A stretch of 64,000 nucleotides of DNA from Agarophyton chilense (Eukaryota > Rhodophyta > Florideophyceae > Gracilariales > Gracilariaceae), in contig JARGXX010000027.1 in assembly GCA_030374765.1 (NCBI GenBank), positions 744,001 to 808,000 of the forward strand, read 5' to 3'. A program made the position numbers and the translations under genes. Below the pieces are notes generated by a model. The model searched no databases. It was given only the letters and a program-made list of their open reading frames with translations, and was not told the origin of the DNA. This document shows positions 10,019-21,577 of this stretch, piece by piece. The stretch's first letter is position 1. Every line of letters begins with the position of its first letter.

Positions 10019-12079
10019 ATGTCGTCCAAAGAGCGTCCGAGGACGCGGAGTCAAACCGGTGCACTGGAACCATCGCAACCATCCCGTATCCCAGTCCTTC
10101 CACGGTCTCATACCGGTGGATCGACTGGCGTGCCAGGTGGAAGGACCTCGAGACCTCCTGTCTCTGATTCGACACCCCCAGCAAGTGGAGCAGGACCGGC
10201 GTTTGCCGCCGCCCAGATGCTCTCCCCTGCTAGGTATGTCACCCCCCATCCCAGCTTTGCAGCTGTAGAAGAGCAACTCCGCTCTATGCGGGAAGCTCAA
10301 GTCATCCTTGCAGAGGAGTTTGGTTCCCTTCGCAAGAAGGTGGATGACACTGCTACGCCGGATTTTTCTGAGGACCTCCGTGTCCTTCGTGCGGATGTGA
10401 ACTCGATTCTGGAGTCCCTTGGTGGACCTTAGGCCTTTTTCAAGGACGTAGCGGACAAGTTCTCGCGCGTCCGAAGCCGTCTCGAGACGTTGGAACAAAC
10501 CCTAATTTCGGGGGATGATCCGGCCGAGCCGGTTGCAGTATCCCACAAGAGAAGAAAGGAAGAGAACCGCTAGGCTCGAAAGCAGCGAAGGAACACGGAT
10601 CCCGAACCGTCAGACTCCTCATCCTCGGGGTCCGACTCTTCCGACTCATCGGTGGAAGTAGCTCGCCGTGAGCGTTCCTCACGCTCTAAGCGGTCAACAG
10701 CCACCCATGTTGTGATCCGCGCCCGCACGAAGGGAAGGAAGCACACAGGTTTGAAGGAGCTGAAACCGACCAATTCGCTCTTTAAGAAGCTCTTATCATA
10801 CCGGTACTACCGTTTGGAGGACTCTTCTTTGGATCGTGCACCCCGTGGTACGGGAAGAGTGAAGGACTGCACTAAGCGAATGCAGCTCTCACTACGAAAC
10901 CAGTTGTTTTCTTGAGAAGACCCAATATTGGTGTTGGATTTCTTGGCACGCTTTGTGGCGGAAGCTGACATCCTTGGAATGAACGAGAGACAGGCCTACA
11001 TTGCCTTACCGTACTTCTTACGTGGGCTTGCAGAAGACCAGTATCACTCTGTCAGAGGTTCATCACGCGCCTCCGAAGGAGGGGTCATATGCTGGCCTGA
11101 AGCAGTTCAGTACCTTTTGAGGTCGTATGCTACTATCTCCGCCGTTCAGCAGGCTATACGCGCCCTGCGGGACACTCGCCAACGGCCAGGCGAGTGGGAA
11201 ACCGATTATTCGTCGCGCCTTAACAAGGCCTTTCACTGCTGTGGTAATTATTACCCCGCTTAAAAGCGTTGTACCATGTTTGTCGATGTTTTGGACCCGG
11301 CGATCCGGACTCTTGTTTCTCGACGTCAAGAAGATAAACCTGAAGCCACATATTTGGAACTACTGCAGTTCGCTCGTGCAGAAGGTAAAGCCATGCGCGC
11401 ACGCACTCCTGGCTCCAGGGTTAGGTCCGCAAAAGCGTTGATGGTGCAACCGGGTACCCCGTCAGCTTCGATGATCGACGAACGGGCCTCTCGAAGGGAG
11501 TATGATAAAGTGCAGCTAGCTTTTAGTGACGTTCATTCCATCCCGACAACGGAGTTACCCTCAACCTTGGACGAGTCACAATACGTGATTGAGGATGACA
11601 CGCTACTCTATGCGGACAATGGTCGCGTTCGTGCGCCACGCGTCCCACACGAGAGTGGTAATGTCCGCTTTTCGCGTCCTGGTTGGAGAGATACCCGACC
11701 CGCCGTGAAGTTCGCCGAGCCTCGCCACCCAACACCGGCTTCTGGTCTGGTTTGTCATCTCTGCTAAAAACCAGGCCATACCTCTCCACAATGTGTGTTG
11801 TCTCTCCGAGAATGGGCACAAGTCGTAGTCAATTACGAGGCCCTATCCCCGGAGGACAAAGCAGCTGTTCCGATTGCATCGTATATCCGTGCTCGAACGG
11901 ATGTTACCCGTCACGTGTCGCTTCCCCGAGCTCGGGGGGTACCTGCACCGGAATCCCGTGTCACCGACGAGGTCGGTCAACCCACCGCTGCTGCGGTATC
12001 TTCTGGATCTGATGCCCAGGCGTTGCCCGCTTAACGCCCTGAGCAGCCGCCTCCGGCGGAGCAGGCCCAGAAAAACTAA
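10019..12079 (+). pseudogene. Gypsy-1 gag, broken by in-frame stops
   Basis: One frame from ATG 10019 (MSSKERPRTRSQTG) to the natural end AAA-AAC-TAA at 12077-12079. It is collinear with the intact gypsy-3 Gag (676 residues) but has premature stops at 10430 TAG, 10571 TAG, 10913 TGA, 11261 TAA, 11765 TAA and 12032 TAA, with no frameshift. Conserved parts: a Ser/Asp-rich acidic stretch, the KELKPTNSLFKKLLSYRYYRL block, the capsid-like core with SRASEGGVICWPEAVQYLLR, and a CCHC zinc knuckle whose stop at 11765 lies between its second Cys and its His. Gag would form the particle and bind RNA. Two stops (11261, 11765) stand where gypsy-3 has Tyr. Confidence 0.9.
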
Positions 12080-15000
12080 ATGTGGGAGTCTCCTCTCAAG
12101 GAGGGGCACCATCAGAGTCGAGGTCGACGGCGCCCGAGGCGTCCAAGCCTCGCTCCCCGGTCAAAACCCTTTCAAGGAAAGAGGCCGTCAATGACGTGAA
12201 CTCGGAAAAATTTAGTGTTCTGCGTCGTCCGTGGAAACGTGTTTCCCATAACTGGTTCCCGGATAGAGTTCCGGTGATGGCCAATAGAAACTACAAGGTC
12301 TATGCCGACCTTGGCCTTCAACCCCATTTTATGGTGCGACACCTTACCGTCTTAGACACCGGTGCCGGTCCGAACTTTGTTGTAGAGGAAATGCTACCGC
12401 CTGCTTGGCAGTCTAGGATCCGCTGCGACCATGTCCCAGAGGTTGCTGACGCGAACAACAAGCCGTTGGATACGGTGGGGTTCATAGAACTGGTAGTTCG
12501 CGTTGGCGCTCGCGTGTTGAAATTTGACTTCGTCGTATGTCGGAAATTAGTCGCCCCAGTCATCTTGGGTTGCGACTTTTGCGACCGCTTCGTCGAAGCG
12601 ATCTTCCCCCGCCAGCGGCGTGTCGAGATGGAGGATGGATCGTCCACTCCGATCGTTCGTCGTCCGCTTAGGCGTGCCACGAAGAAGCATGTCCCGCTAC
12701 CGGCAGCACAGGAACCTGGACCAGATAACCGTGAATCTAATAAGCTCCGCATCGCAGCGTCGTTGTGCGTCCCGCCTGAGTCCCAAATGATGGTGAAAGT
12801 AACCTCCCATCAACACGGACTCCGGGTCTTGCAACCGTTGTCGTTACCGTATGACAGGCACAGCCTCGCAATTGCAAATGGAATCGTCCATGTGGAGCCA
12901 AACCAATCGTTCCACGTGCTGATCGCCAATCTAGGGACTGTACCCCAGTATCTGGCAAAGAACCAAGTGATTGGGTCCGTCATGCCGCACCCCATCGCTA
13001 TGGTGCCGACAAAGCTGACCGCAGCTGACGTTCTCGGACTAGTTCACTCTAAGGACAGGGACAGCCCGGAACCCGTTTCATCGCCGGTACCCAGGGTTCA
13101 ACCTGTAACATCAGGGACGCATCCCGTTTCAACGAGTGGTGACCGCCCCGATCCAGTCCAAGAACTCGAGAACCTGGATCTCAGCCACTTCCCGGAGTCA
13201 TACCACCATCGATTGCGAGAACTTTTAAGGGACTTCAACACTATGTGGGACGGCTCCCTTAGTTAGATTGCCACTACGGAACAGCGGATTGATTTGCTAC
13301 CGGAAACCCGACCCATCTCTCAGCACCCATACCGTGCCGGACCCGCTGCACGCGCGGAGGAAAAGGCACAAGTGGATAAAATGCTTCGAGCAAGAGTCAT
13401 TGAACCGGCTCAGTCGCCGTGGGCTTCTCCAGTAGTACTGGCTCCAAAACGGGATGGTTTCTGGAGGTTTTGCGTCGACTACCGTCGGTTGAATGCCGTC
13501 ACCGTCAAGGACGTGTATTCAATCCCAAGAATGGACGAGTAAATTGACTCGCTGGGCATCGCCACCTTCTTTACAACCCTGGACGCCAATTGGAGATGCT
13601 GGAAAGTTCCGGTAAGGAAGCAAGCCCAGGATAAAACCTCTTTCGCGTGTCACTCCGGTCTCTGCCGTTTCAAACGTATGCCTTTTGATCTTGCCAACTC
13701 CCCCGTCACTTTCCAGCGAGCCATTGACATCCTATTGGCCCGCTTCAAATGACGTACCTGCCTGGTCTACCTGGATGACATAATCGTCTTCTCAGATAAT
13801 CTGGACAAACATCTCACTCATGTGAGGGATATCATGACCACGCTTCGAGATGCGGGTGTCACCCTTAAGTTGAAGAAATGTGACTTCTTCACGGACACCG
13901 TGAACTATCTCGGCCATGTTGTCCGTCCAGGACGTGTTAAAATCGAGGAGACTCGTGTTAAGTCACTCAAACATGCTAAAGAACCGCGGACGCAAACCGA
14001 GCTTCGTTCCTTTCCGGGACTCGCAAACTTCTGCCGACGATTCATCCCGCACTTTGCGGACAAGGCTGCACCGTTAAACGCGCTTTTGCGGAAAGGCCAA
14101 CCACCAAAACTGGACCCCTTAACCCCCGGTCAAACGGAATCTTTCAAATCTCTTAAGGAATCTGTCGTCTCTGCCACGATCCTCTCATTGCCCAAGCCTG
14201 GAAGGCCCTTCACCGTAGATACGGACGCCAGCGACTACCAGGTAGGTTGTGCAATGTTTCAAACTGCACCCAATGGGGAAAGACGCCCCGTAGGGTACTG
14301 GTCCCGATCGCTCAACGTCCACGAGAAGAATTACTCCGTCTCGGAGAAGGAATGCCTTGCAGTGGTGTGGGCATTACAAACGTTGCGCCCCTATCTCATG
14401 GGTAATCATTTCACCGCTTTTACGGACCACGCATCACTTCGATGGCTACTGTCCATCTCGGAGCCTTCAGGCCGCTTGATGCGTTGGCGTCTCCGTCTAG
14501 CGGAATTTGACTTTGACGTGCAGTACCGAAAAGGATCGTGCAACACCCAAGCCGATGCTCTCTCCCGCCTGGTCACTACTGGCGAGGCACTACCCGTCAA
14601 AGAAGATGAAATACCCTGCTTTGCAGTGAATGGCGACGACACTACCATCGAGGACGAGGAACGAGACACGGATTCTTCAGATTACGGTTCCGAATTGGAC
14701 GACTTTCTTTTCTCGGAAGATTCCGAGAAACCCTTACCAGGGAACTTCGTGCCTATTACTCCAGAGGAGATGATACGGGAGCAATTCGCTGACCCGTTCT
14801 GCGCGAAGGTCCGCGCTCAACTCAATAGAGGAGGTACTCTCCCCTTTCAGGTTAATGACGCCGGATACCTTGTACAGACTGTCGGATCGCACCCACAAAT
14901 CGTGGTACCACATAAGTTCCAGTCGAGAGTCTTGCGGTTTTCGCACTACTCTAAACTGAGTGGCCACGTCGAGGGACGGAAACTTTACCTCACCCTACGC

Positions 15001-17088
15001 CGTAACTTCTACTGGCCTGCAATGGCAGTGGACTGCTACGCAACGATGCGGTTTTGTACCGATAGCGCTCGGAACCGTGTCAAACTCCGCCGTCATGCGA
15101 CGAAGTTGAATCCGTTTCCAGCTCGCGCTCCATTGGAGTTTGTGGCCATTGATATAATCGGTCCCTTCCTTACCACTAAGCAGAATTACAAGTTATTACT
15201 CGTAGTCACGGATCGCTTCTCCAAGCTGGTCCGGACCGTACCGTTACGGAAGATCTCCGCTATGAGCGTGGCTCAAGCCATCTTCCTACAATGGGTCTTT
15301 GTCTACGGTCCACCGGTCAACCTCCTCTCCGATAACGGGAGACAATTCGCCTCTCCTTTCTTCGAGGATGTCTGTCGCATCTTGGACATTAAGAACCTGT
15401 TCACGACCACTTACCACCCCCAAACTAATGGGCAGGTCGAAGGGTTCAACCGGACATTACTTGCGACACTCCGTTCATACGTTGCAGACCACCCCAAAGA
15501 TTGGGACTTGTTCACTGATGCGCTCACCTTTGCGTACAATATGCAGGTGCACAGGACAAATGGATTAACGCCCTTCGAGTTGGTACTGTCCCGTACCCCA
15601 CCGCTCGTGGCGCTGAAACCACCGCCCACGCTGGATACCTTTCCGTCACCGACTGCTTACCACGAAGCGTAGAAAACTTGGCTCACGAAGCTCGTTCCCG
15701 TCGCACGGCGTTCAATGGGCCGAGCTCAGGCCGCTTGCAAGCCTGACTTTGATACCAAAGCCCCTCGCTCGGCGCCACGTTTCGCCCCCCGACGGTTATG
15801 TATTCATCCGCAAGGAGTATTGGAACCCAGAGACGGTGAAACGCCACAAGCTGTCACCCGTTGCCGACGGCCCCTTTCGGGTTATTTCGGTGGCTTCCGA
15901 CACTGTCGTTGTTGACCTCGCTGGTAATCACGAACGCATCTCCCGCGATCGCGTGGTATCGGCTCCTCCTCAGTTAATATCCCAACCTACTGGTGTGACT
16001 GCTCCCGTTGTAACGGATTCCTCGACCCCCTTACCCCAGGTCCACCCGCATCCCTCCTCGTTACCACACCCATCTCGGGGTTCGTCTGAACTTGCACTAC
16101 CCGCGGCGCCCAACCCTCAACGAATCGTGTCGCGCATCCGTCGCTCCTCCCCAGTCCATCCGACGGACACCAACCCCGGTGCATCGTCTAAGGAGGGGGA
16201 GACGCCCGACAGTCGTCGTAGTCCGGTCGATACCCTCGCTGGAATCGCTGCACCGTTGCGTGTCATTCTTTGCCCATCAGGGGTGCCTGATACCGACGTC
16301 TTGCACGACTCGACGCAGTCGCTATCCAAGCCTCAGAATGCAGCTGCGGATAACGCCACCAACACTTGCCGAGGTGTCACCACACGTGCAATACGGAATG
16401 AAAATGCGCTGGACGCACTGCCGCCCGATACAGTACGAGTGGACGACGCACCGCCAAGTACCCCGCACAGGGAGGCGGATACATCCACGGCGCCAACGCC
16501 GGACAGCCAGGCATTGGAACTCTCACGTGACTACACGGAACCTCGCCGTGGGACAGAGAGGTGCGACAATGGGCCACCACCCCAGCGAATCTCACCGCCG
16601 AAGCGAGCCTCACCACGCCGATTAGCGGAACGACCACCCGGGTTACCGGCTGGTGTTGGCCCTCCAACCGGAGTGGGAAGCGCCGGGACAAGCCCGGCAC
16701 TTGGGGAGAATGAACCGCCGAAGTCGGGTCGACATTCTACTCAGCCGAGGACTGCCTTGCGTGCTACACGGTCCGACTGGAGCGAAGCCGCCCAACGCGG
16801 GATCACTTCGGTACCCCCTGGCTCAGGACGGGTACCACCCATAAAAAGCTACACCGCCATACGGGATGGCCGGGAAGTGTACCGACAAGAGTTCGTGGTC
16901 GGACGCATTTTGGAGCACTCCTACCACCCAAAGGGGTATATCCAATACTTGGTCCGTTGGTACGGGTACGGCCCCGAATGGATTCAGATGAGCCGAGAGA
17001 GCACCTAACTCGGTCAAAGGTGGTACAGTATCATCGTCGTACTGTCACGGCTTTTTCGGCTACCATAGACCGAGCCCAAGTGGGATAA
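12069..17088 (+). pseudogene. Gypsy-1 pol with C-terminal chromodomain, broken
   Basis: Starts in the -1 frame relative to gag, with no nearby ATG. Protease: TVLDTGAGPNFV (~12350). RT with the YLDD active site near 13770. RNase H ~14200-14560. Integrase with zinc-binding HH, where the CxxC is damaged to CTDS, and DDE residues in AIDIIG, SDNGRQF and GQVEGFN. Then a ~330-residue Pro-rich linker. The C-terminal chromodomain (YIQYLVRWYGYGPE) is followed by a frameshift near 16978, and the correct frame ends RAQVG-stop at 17088. Stops: 13264 TAG, 13540 TAA (Tyr in gypsy-3), 13750 TGA (Trp), 15670 TAG (Trp). A frameshift lies near 15760. Chromodomains direct such elements to particular chromatin. 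Confidence 0.9.
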
Positions 17089-17300
17089 GAAGACACCCGA
17101 TGGGGATAAAGTAACAGAAGATCTGGATAAGGACGCTTGGAAATAGGAGAAGATGCACAGTAGGTCTGGAAAAGGACACTCAGAAGAAGTGGAAGAGAAG
17201 AAAGAAAACAAATACGTCATAGACGGAAGCAGTTTACTATTTTCGAAGTTGCTGCACACACTACCGCACAGCGGGATATACTAACCAAGTTCCCAAGGGA
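17089..17300 (+). other. Purine-rich spacer between convergent pol and antisense ORF
   Basis: Bases ~17060-17230 are rich in GAAGA/GGATAA-type purine runs on the element's sense strand. Gypsy-2 and gypsy-3 have purine-rich spacers in the same place. It probably carries the 3' ends of both transcripts. Confidence 0.4.
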
Positions 17301-19168
17301 TTAGTTGGAAGAACCCGGATTGCCGTGCGCGCCCACCGAATCGCTCGCGGAGTTACTCCCGCCGGCCAGGCGTGCCACGAGGGCGTCTCTCATCGTACCG
17401 ATGTCGCCGCTCGCCGCTTGCGCGTTCAGTCCAAAACCCCGAAGGAACTGAGAGATCACGACCGCCTCTGGGCGTATGGAAATCTCGATAACTTCCGGTT
17501 CGTCCGGCAACGCCGCCGCCACTGGATCGACCACTGCACCTGCGGGAGTCACTTCCTGCACCGGCTGCGCCGTAGTATCGGCACCATCGGGGTCTCCCAC
17601 GTCTTCTATGACCTCGTCGCCACTGCATTCGCCCTCCTCGTCCGGGAGATCATCACCGCCATAGGCGTAGTAGAAGTCATCCGACTTCACAAACCCCACG
17701 GGGTGCCCGTATGGTATGCCTCGCGGAGCCATCCGGAGTGCCGACGCCTCTGCCTCGGAGATCTCTTGCGGCTCCCATGGGTTAAAGAAGATAAAATCTT
17801 CCGCCAACGGCGTGCGACGCCCCGGAGACCGATCAGCACGACCGGCTTCTTGACCACGGCCGCTCTGCCGTACAGGCAAGACAGCCCAGTCGACACGCCC
17901 AATGATGTCGATGAGCTTCTGAACTTCATCAGAGTTATTGACACCTCCAAGAAAGAGTTGAAGGTCCAGCTGCCGGATGTAAACACGCAAACGCAGAGGA
18001 AGATACCACAGTCGATACTGGTTGTAGGCTTCCCACAAGATGCACGCCGCGGCGCGGACTGCCCATTCGGTTAGTACCACGGACCATAAGCCGGAGTGCG
18101 GATCCTCGATGAGGTACGAGCCCAGATAGGAGACGACTGCAGGCAACTCCACGTAACATCCCCAGCACACCTCGACGGAGGACCACCACCCAGGCAGGGG
18201 AACGTATCGCCCGAACTGATAGAAGGGAATCATCCGGTTTATCTCCGTGTTCTGATAAGGGACCAAGAACCTAAAGCGGGATCTGCCCCAACGCTCCTCG
18301 CGGATGAAGTTCTGCAACCACCGATATCGGGACTCACGACGAAGGTGACGGGACTCGGCACGAATGATCTGACGGACCCAGCAGATCGCTTCTTGGCGCG
18401 CTCGCGGTTGACCGCGCCATGCGTAAGTTTCCAACGCCGCAAGGCGGTCATAATAGCCGATCTCACCCTGAGGCCGGTACATCTGTAGGTCAAGCCGAAT
18501 TTGTCGGGAATCGGGTATTTGAAGGTCGCCCAGTTGATCCGTGAGTAGCCCATGCGGACGAATATACAATGCGCCTCTTGCGCCGACTCGCGCCTTCGCG
18601 GCAGAATCGCGTGAACGGGAACCGCCACACGCCTTCGCCAGTCCCACGAAGTGGTGATCAAAGCCGGCAGCTCGCCCGGGAGACGCGCATTGCCATTAGC
18701 ATACGTGGCCACGAGTTCTTTGTCGAAGACCGCTATTGGATGGAACCACCGAGCTCTCCGGAGAATCGCCGCATGTTGACGTGGGTTTAACCGGACGAGT
18801 TCGCCGTAACTGGGCCAGGTGTTCCCCGCAGGAGTGATGTGGATTGAATCTTCAACGGGACCCCGCGATCGGCTCGGGGCGGTTGACGAGGCACTCCCCC
18901 GTGGAAGAGGAGCCGAATGGAAACCGGAGAAGTAACCCCGGCGGGGATTGTTACCAACGTTCATCGGGAGTACTGGTCGCCGAGGTATCGGGATGTGGTC
19001 GCTGGAAGTTGGCGTACGATGCGGAAGAGCGCTCGAAGTTCGAGGAGTGGTTACCGCCTTGGTGCGTTTGTCGTGCGGTTGTGCTGCTCTGCCTTCGACA
19101 GTCGAGTGGTCGCTGGACGCGTTACGCGGCTCGCTCTTATACCGGTTGGACCGTTGCCTCCCCGCCAT
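17301..19168 (-). pseudogene. Gypsy-1 antisense ORF (aORF), one frameshift
   Basis: A protein of about 620 residues on the strand opposite gag-pol, between pol and the 3' LTR. It starts at ATG 19168 (MAGRQRSNRYKSEPR), 36 bp inside the LTR border. Two long frames overlap (19213-18239 and 18647-17301), so one frameshift lies at ~18490-18640. Blocks shared with the gypsy-2 aORF: RRARWFHPIAVFDKELV; FLVPYQ; QFGRYV; VELPAVVSYLGSYLI; GLWSVVLTEW; LIDIIGRVDWAVLPV; RSPGR; NPWEPQEISEAEASALR; GHPVGFVKSDDFY; and a C-terminal block around ISQFLRGFG. The last five also match gypsy-3. No known domain recognised, no signal peptide seen. Function unknown. Expression would need an antisense promoter, perhaps in the 3' LTR. 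Confidence 0.8.
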
Positions 19169-19190
19169 GTCGACGGCGTATTCGTCACCT

Positions 19191-19203
19191 AAGGAGGGGG
19201 ATA
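19191..19203 (+). promoter_or_regulatory. Gypsy-1 polypurine tract
   Basis: AAGGAGGGGGATA directly before the 3' LTR, the expected plus-strand primer. Gypsy-3 has AAGGAGGGGGAGA in the same place. Confidence 0.85.
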
Positions 19204-20091
19204 TGAAGGACAATTCCCTTCAAGAGGGTTTCTTCCCAGGACTTAGAGATTTCGCTCGCTTGAAGACTAGCTTGGTCTACGACAAGCTATACCGCTATTG
19301 CGTGCTGTCGGCCGGTTAGGACCGGAAATGCACACGGTTGGAACACGTGGACTGCACGGATGCTGACGCTCGAGTGCGAGGCGTGCCACACGTGGCCCGG
19401 ATTCTACCTAATGGTTAGTATTATTTAGTAATTTTTAGTATTTATTTAGCTACGCTATCGCTATTTAGTGCCTATTTTTCGGGCGCGCGCCCACTGTCAG
19501 GGGCCGTGCGCCACTCTACTTAGGAGGTTGAGCACTGCTCCCCAGTAAACACCGTCTTGGGAGATCCCAAGGAGGGAGTCTTGGCTCTGAACTTTTCGCC
19601 CTTGGGCGCGTCTTCACCGCATACTGCGTGAGCGCCCGTTGCACGTTAGTTCATCCACCCCTCTGTCGACCAGAGTGCTACCACCACCGTGGGTTCATAT
19701 ATAATCGCCGAAACTTGTCGTAGTCTCGCCCCTGTATAGGGTTTCGCCCCCGTTTCCTCTTGTTCTCCTTTTTAGCTCTCGTGAGTGGCCGCCCCGCTCA
19801 CCCCGCTCGTCCACCTCATACAAGTGTTTCCTCGCTCCTTTTCTGACAATCGCCGTGGTAATGCTCCACCTAGTATTGGTCACACCCCGGACTGTGCCGT
19901 GCTCACCTAAAACCTCTAGGTACATCCCACCGGATTGGCCTCGGTCTTACACCCGACTCCGTCGTGCCTTTCCAGAGTGGCTCTGTTTCTGTGCTCCGCT
20001 AAGACGCGTCTACTCCTCCTGAGGCGTGTCTCTCAAGAGAGGAAGATGCCGAACATCTTCGTGATCTCTCCGCTCCAAGCGTTGTCCGATA
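19204..20091 (+). repeat. Gypsy-1 3' LTR
   Basis: 888 bp, same length as the 5' copy. It ends TTGTCCGATA, where the 5' copy ends TTGTCCTACA, so its CA terminus has mutated. Followed by the target duplicate AATAA. Confidence 0.92.
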
Positions 20092-20096
20092 AATAA

Positions 20097-20500
20097 TGGA
20101 AGCACTCTTTTCCAAACGCTCTCTCAATGAGGCTTCCATAGCCACGTCACACCGCGACTTTATCGAAACCGCCGTCGCTGCCGCTGTGCGCGCACGCTCC
20201 TCCAACATCGGTCTTTTTCTGCGCGGTGCAAATTTGCTAGCCTTCCATCTTACACAGCGAAGTCCTGTCCCTCACACTGACAGCCTGGCGAGCGAAATGA
20301 CTTGTAATGGTGTATTCTTCGCAACATTCATCCGGTGGTAGGCACTTTTCGCACTTCTGTTGATGTTCTGTAGTGTTGGGCGCTTCATTGTTTGCTTCAT
20401 CATGATGAAGAGTTCAAAAAATGAGGATGAGAGACACTAGGCTCGCCTTGGAGGTAGTTTGTTCAAATTCTTCCGCTATTCTGGACATACGGTGCTCATT

Positions 20501-20540
<40 letters not shown>

Positions 20541-21577
20541 GAAGTGATTCTTTTTGCTTTGGCTTCAGCCGGTCGGAAAAAGAAGGACCTGGCATGGGCT
20601 TCATTAAAAACAGTATGAACGTGACTCGCCACATCCTTTCCGTCGTGCTCGTGATGAGCTTCCCTCCAATGAGCAAGCCACTCCGACCAAAAGTCTGCGA
20701 TTATGGCAGGTCTATTCGGCTGTATCTCCATCAACAACCGTACGTTTTCCACGACACAGACGTGAATAGTTGATCATAGGCGATACCAAAGAGATGGAAA
20801 ATGAAGTACTATCAGGAGAAATTGAACCAACACATACAAAGTAGCATACAGGAAGGAGGAAAAGAAAACCGTGAACAGTGATGAAAAATGACGAGTGTGA
20901 CGTATTGAGGAAGTTTGTCGCACGGAGGTCGAACAGAACGGGTGGCCAGTTGAGGCGCCGAACGTGGTAGTTGCCTCTGACGAAGAATGCAGTGTGGGAA
21001 CTAATGCTATACCACAATTAGAGAGAAAAGAGTGACGAAGCTCGTATGTTGACACTTCACCCCCAAAGGCTCACGCACCTCCATCTAAGCCCAAAACAGA
21101 CACTGGACTCCGAAACGACAATACTATCGCTGCGAAAGGGGTAACTGCGAAGCATTCGTCTCAATCAACCTCCCCCATTGTAGATGCGGACGTAAAACGA
21201 ACTGACAGAAGCACAACTATCTATCTTGAGGGCCACAAAAGCCGACACCCACTCGGGCTCGACGTCCATCGTGAAGATCCCACAGCCATCCAACGGCCAA
21301 CTCCAACTGAACCAGAACGGCCTAAAGCAAATACACGACCAGATACGTCTTCACACCAACCAACACCAACAGTCGACAAGACATCCACACGAAAAGGAAT
21401 GCCCTAGATCACGGAAAACGTAAAAACTGATCCGCAATATTAGGGAAAACCACACCAACCACAGTGTTTGGTGGGCGGTAACACTCAATAGAAAGCACTT
21501 TGCAACGAAGGCTTTGATTTTATCGTGGGGAGGCCATTACACCCGACCAGTTTGGGACGCTGGGTTGCATTGGATAC
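20097..21577. other. Degenerate host-like DNA, no firm gene
   Basis: Contains short open frames only. Minus strand 20752-20414 (112 codons, with a Glu-Arg run from the CT microsatellite) and a Pro/Thr-rich plus-strand frame without ATG at ~21061-21407 look weakly protein-like. Neither matches a family I know. Confidence 0.4.
20506..20537. repeat. (TC)n microsatellite
   Basis: About 16 uninterrupted TC units. On the minus strand it encodes a Glu-Arg repeat inside the doubtful 20752-20414 frame. Confidence 0.95.

Larger units (their letters stand above)
8966..20091 (+). mobile_element. Gypsy-1, chromodomain Ty3/gypsy retrotransposon with antisense gene, degenerate
   Basis: An 11.1-kb element bounded by 888-bp LTRs and flanked by the target duplication AATAA (8961-8965 and 20092-20096). 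Order: LTR, primer site, gag, pol (protease, RT, RNase H, integrase, long linker, chromodomain), antisense ORF, polypurine tract, LTR. The first 100 bases of the two LTRs differ at about seven places, so it is an old insertion. Gag and pol hold about ten stop codons and a few frameshifts. Confidence 0.93.

Noticed and set aside
10430-15672. Stop codon reassignment or read-through to explain the many in-frame stops
   Set aside because: All three stop codons are involved and replace many different residues (Tyr, Trp, Gly, Ser, Leu, Met). Intact genes in the window (Tc1, copia-2, gypsy-3 gag) use none internally.
17325-18074. Plus-strand 249-codon frame overlapping the gypsy-1 aORF
   Set aside because: It is the complement of the aORF, and only the minus-strand reading is conserved in gypsy-2 and gypsy-3.
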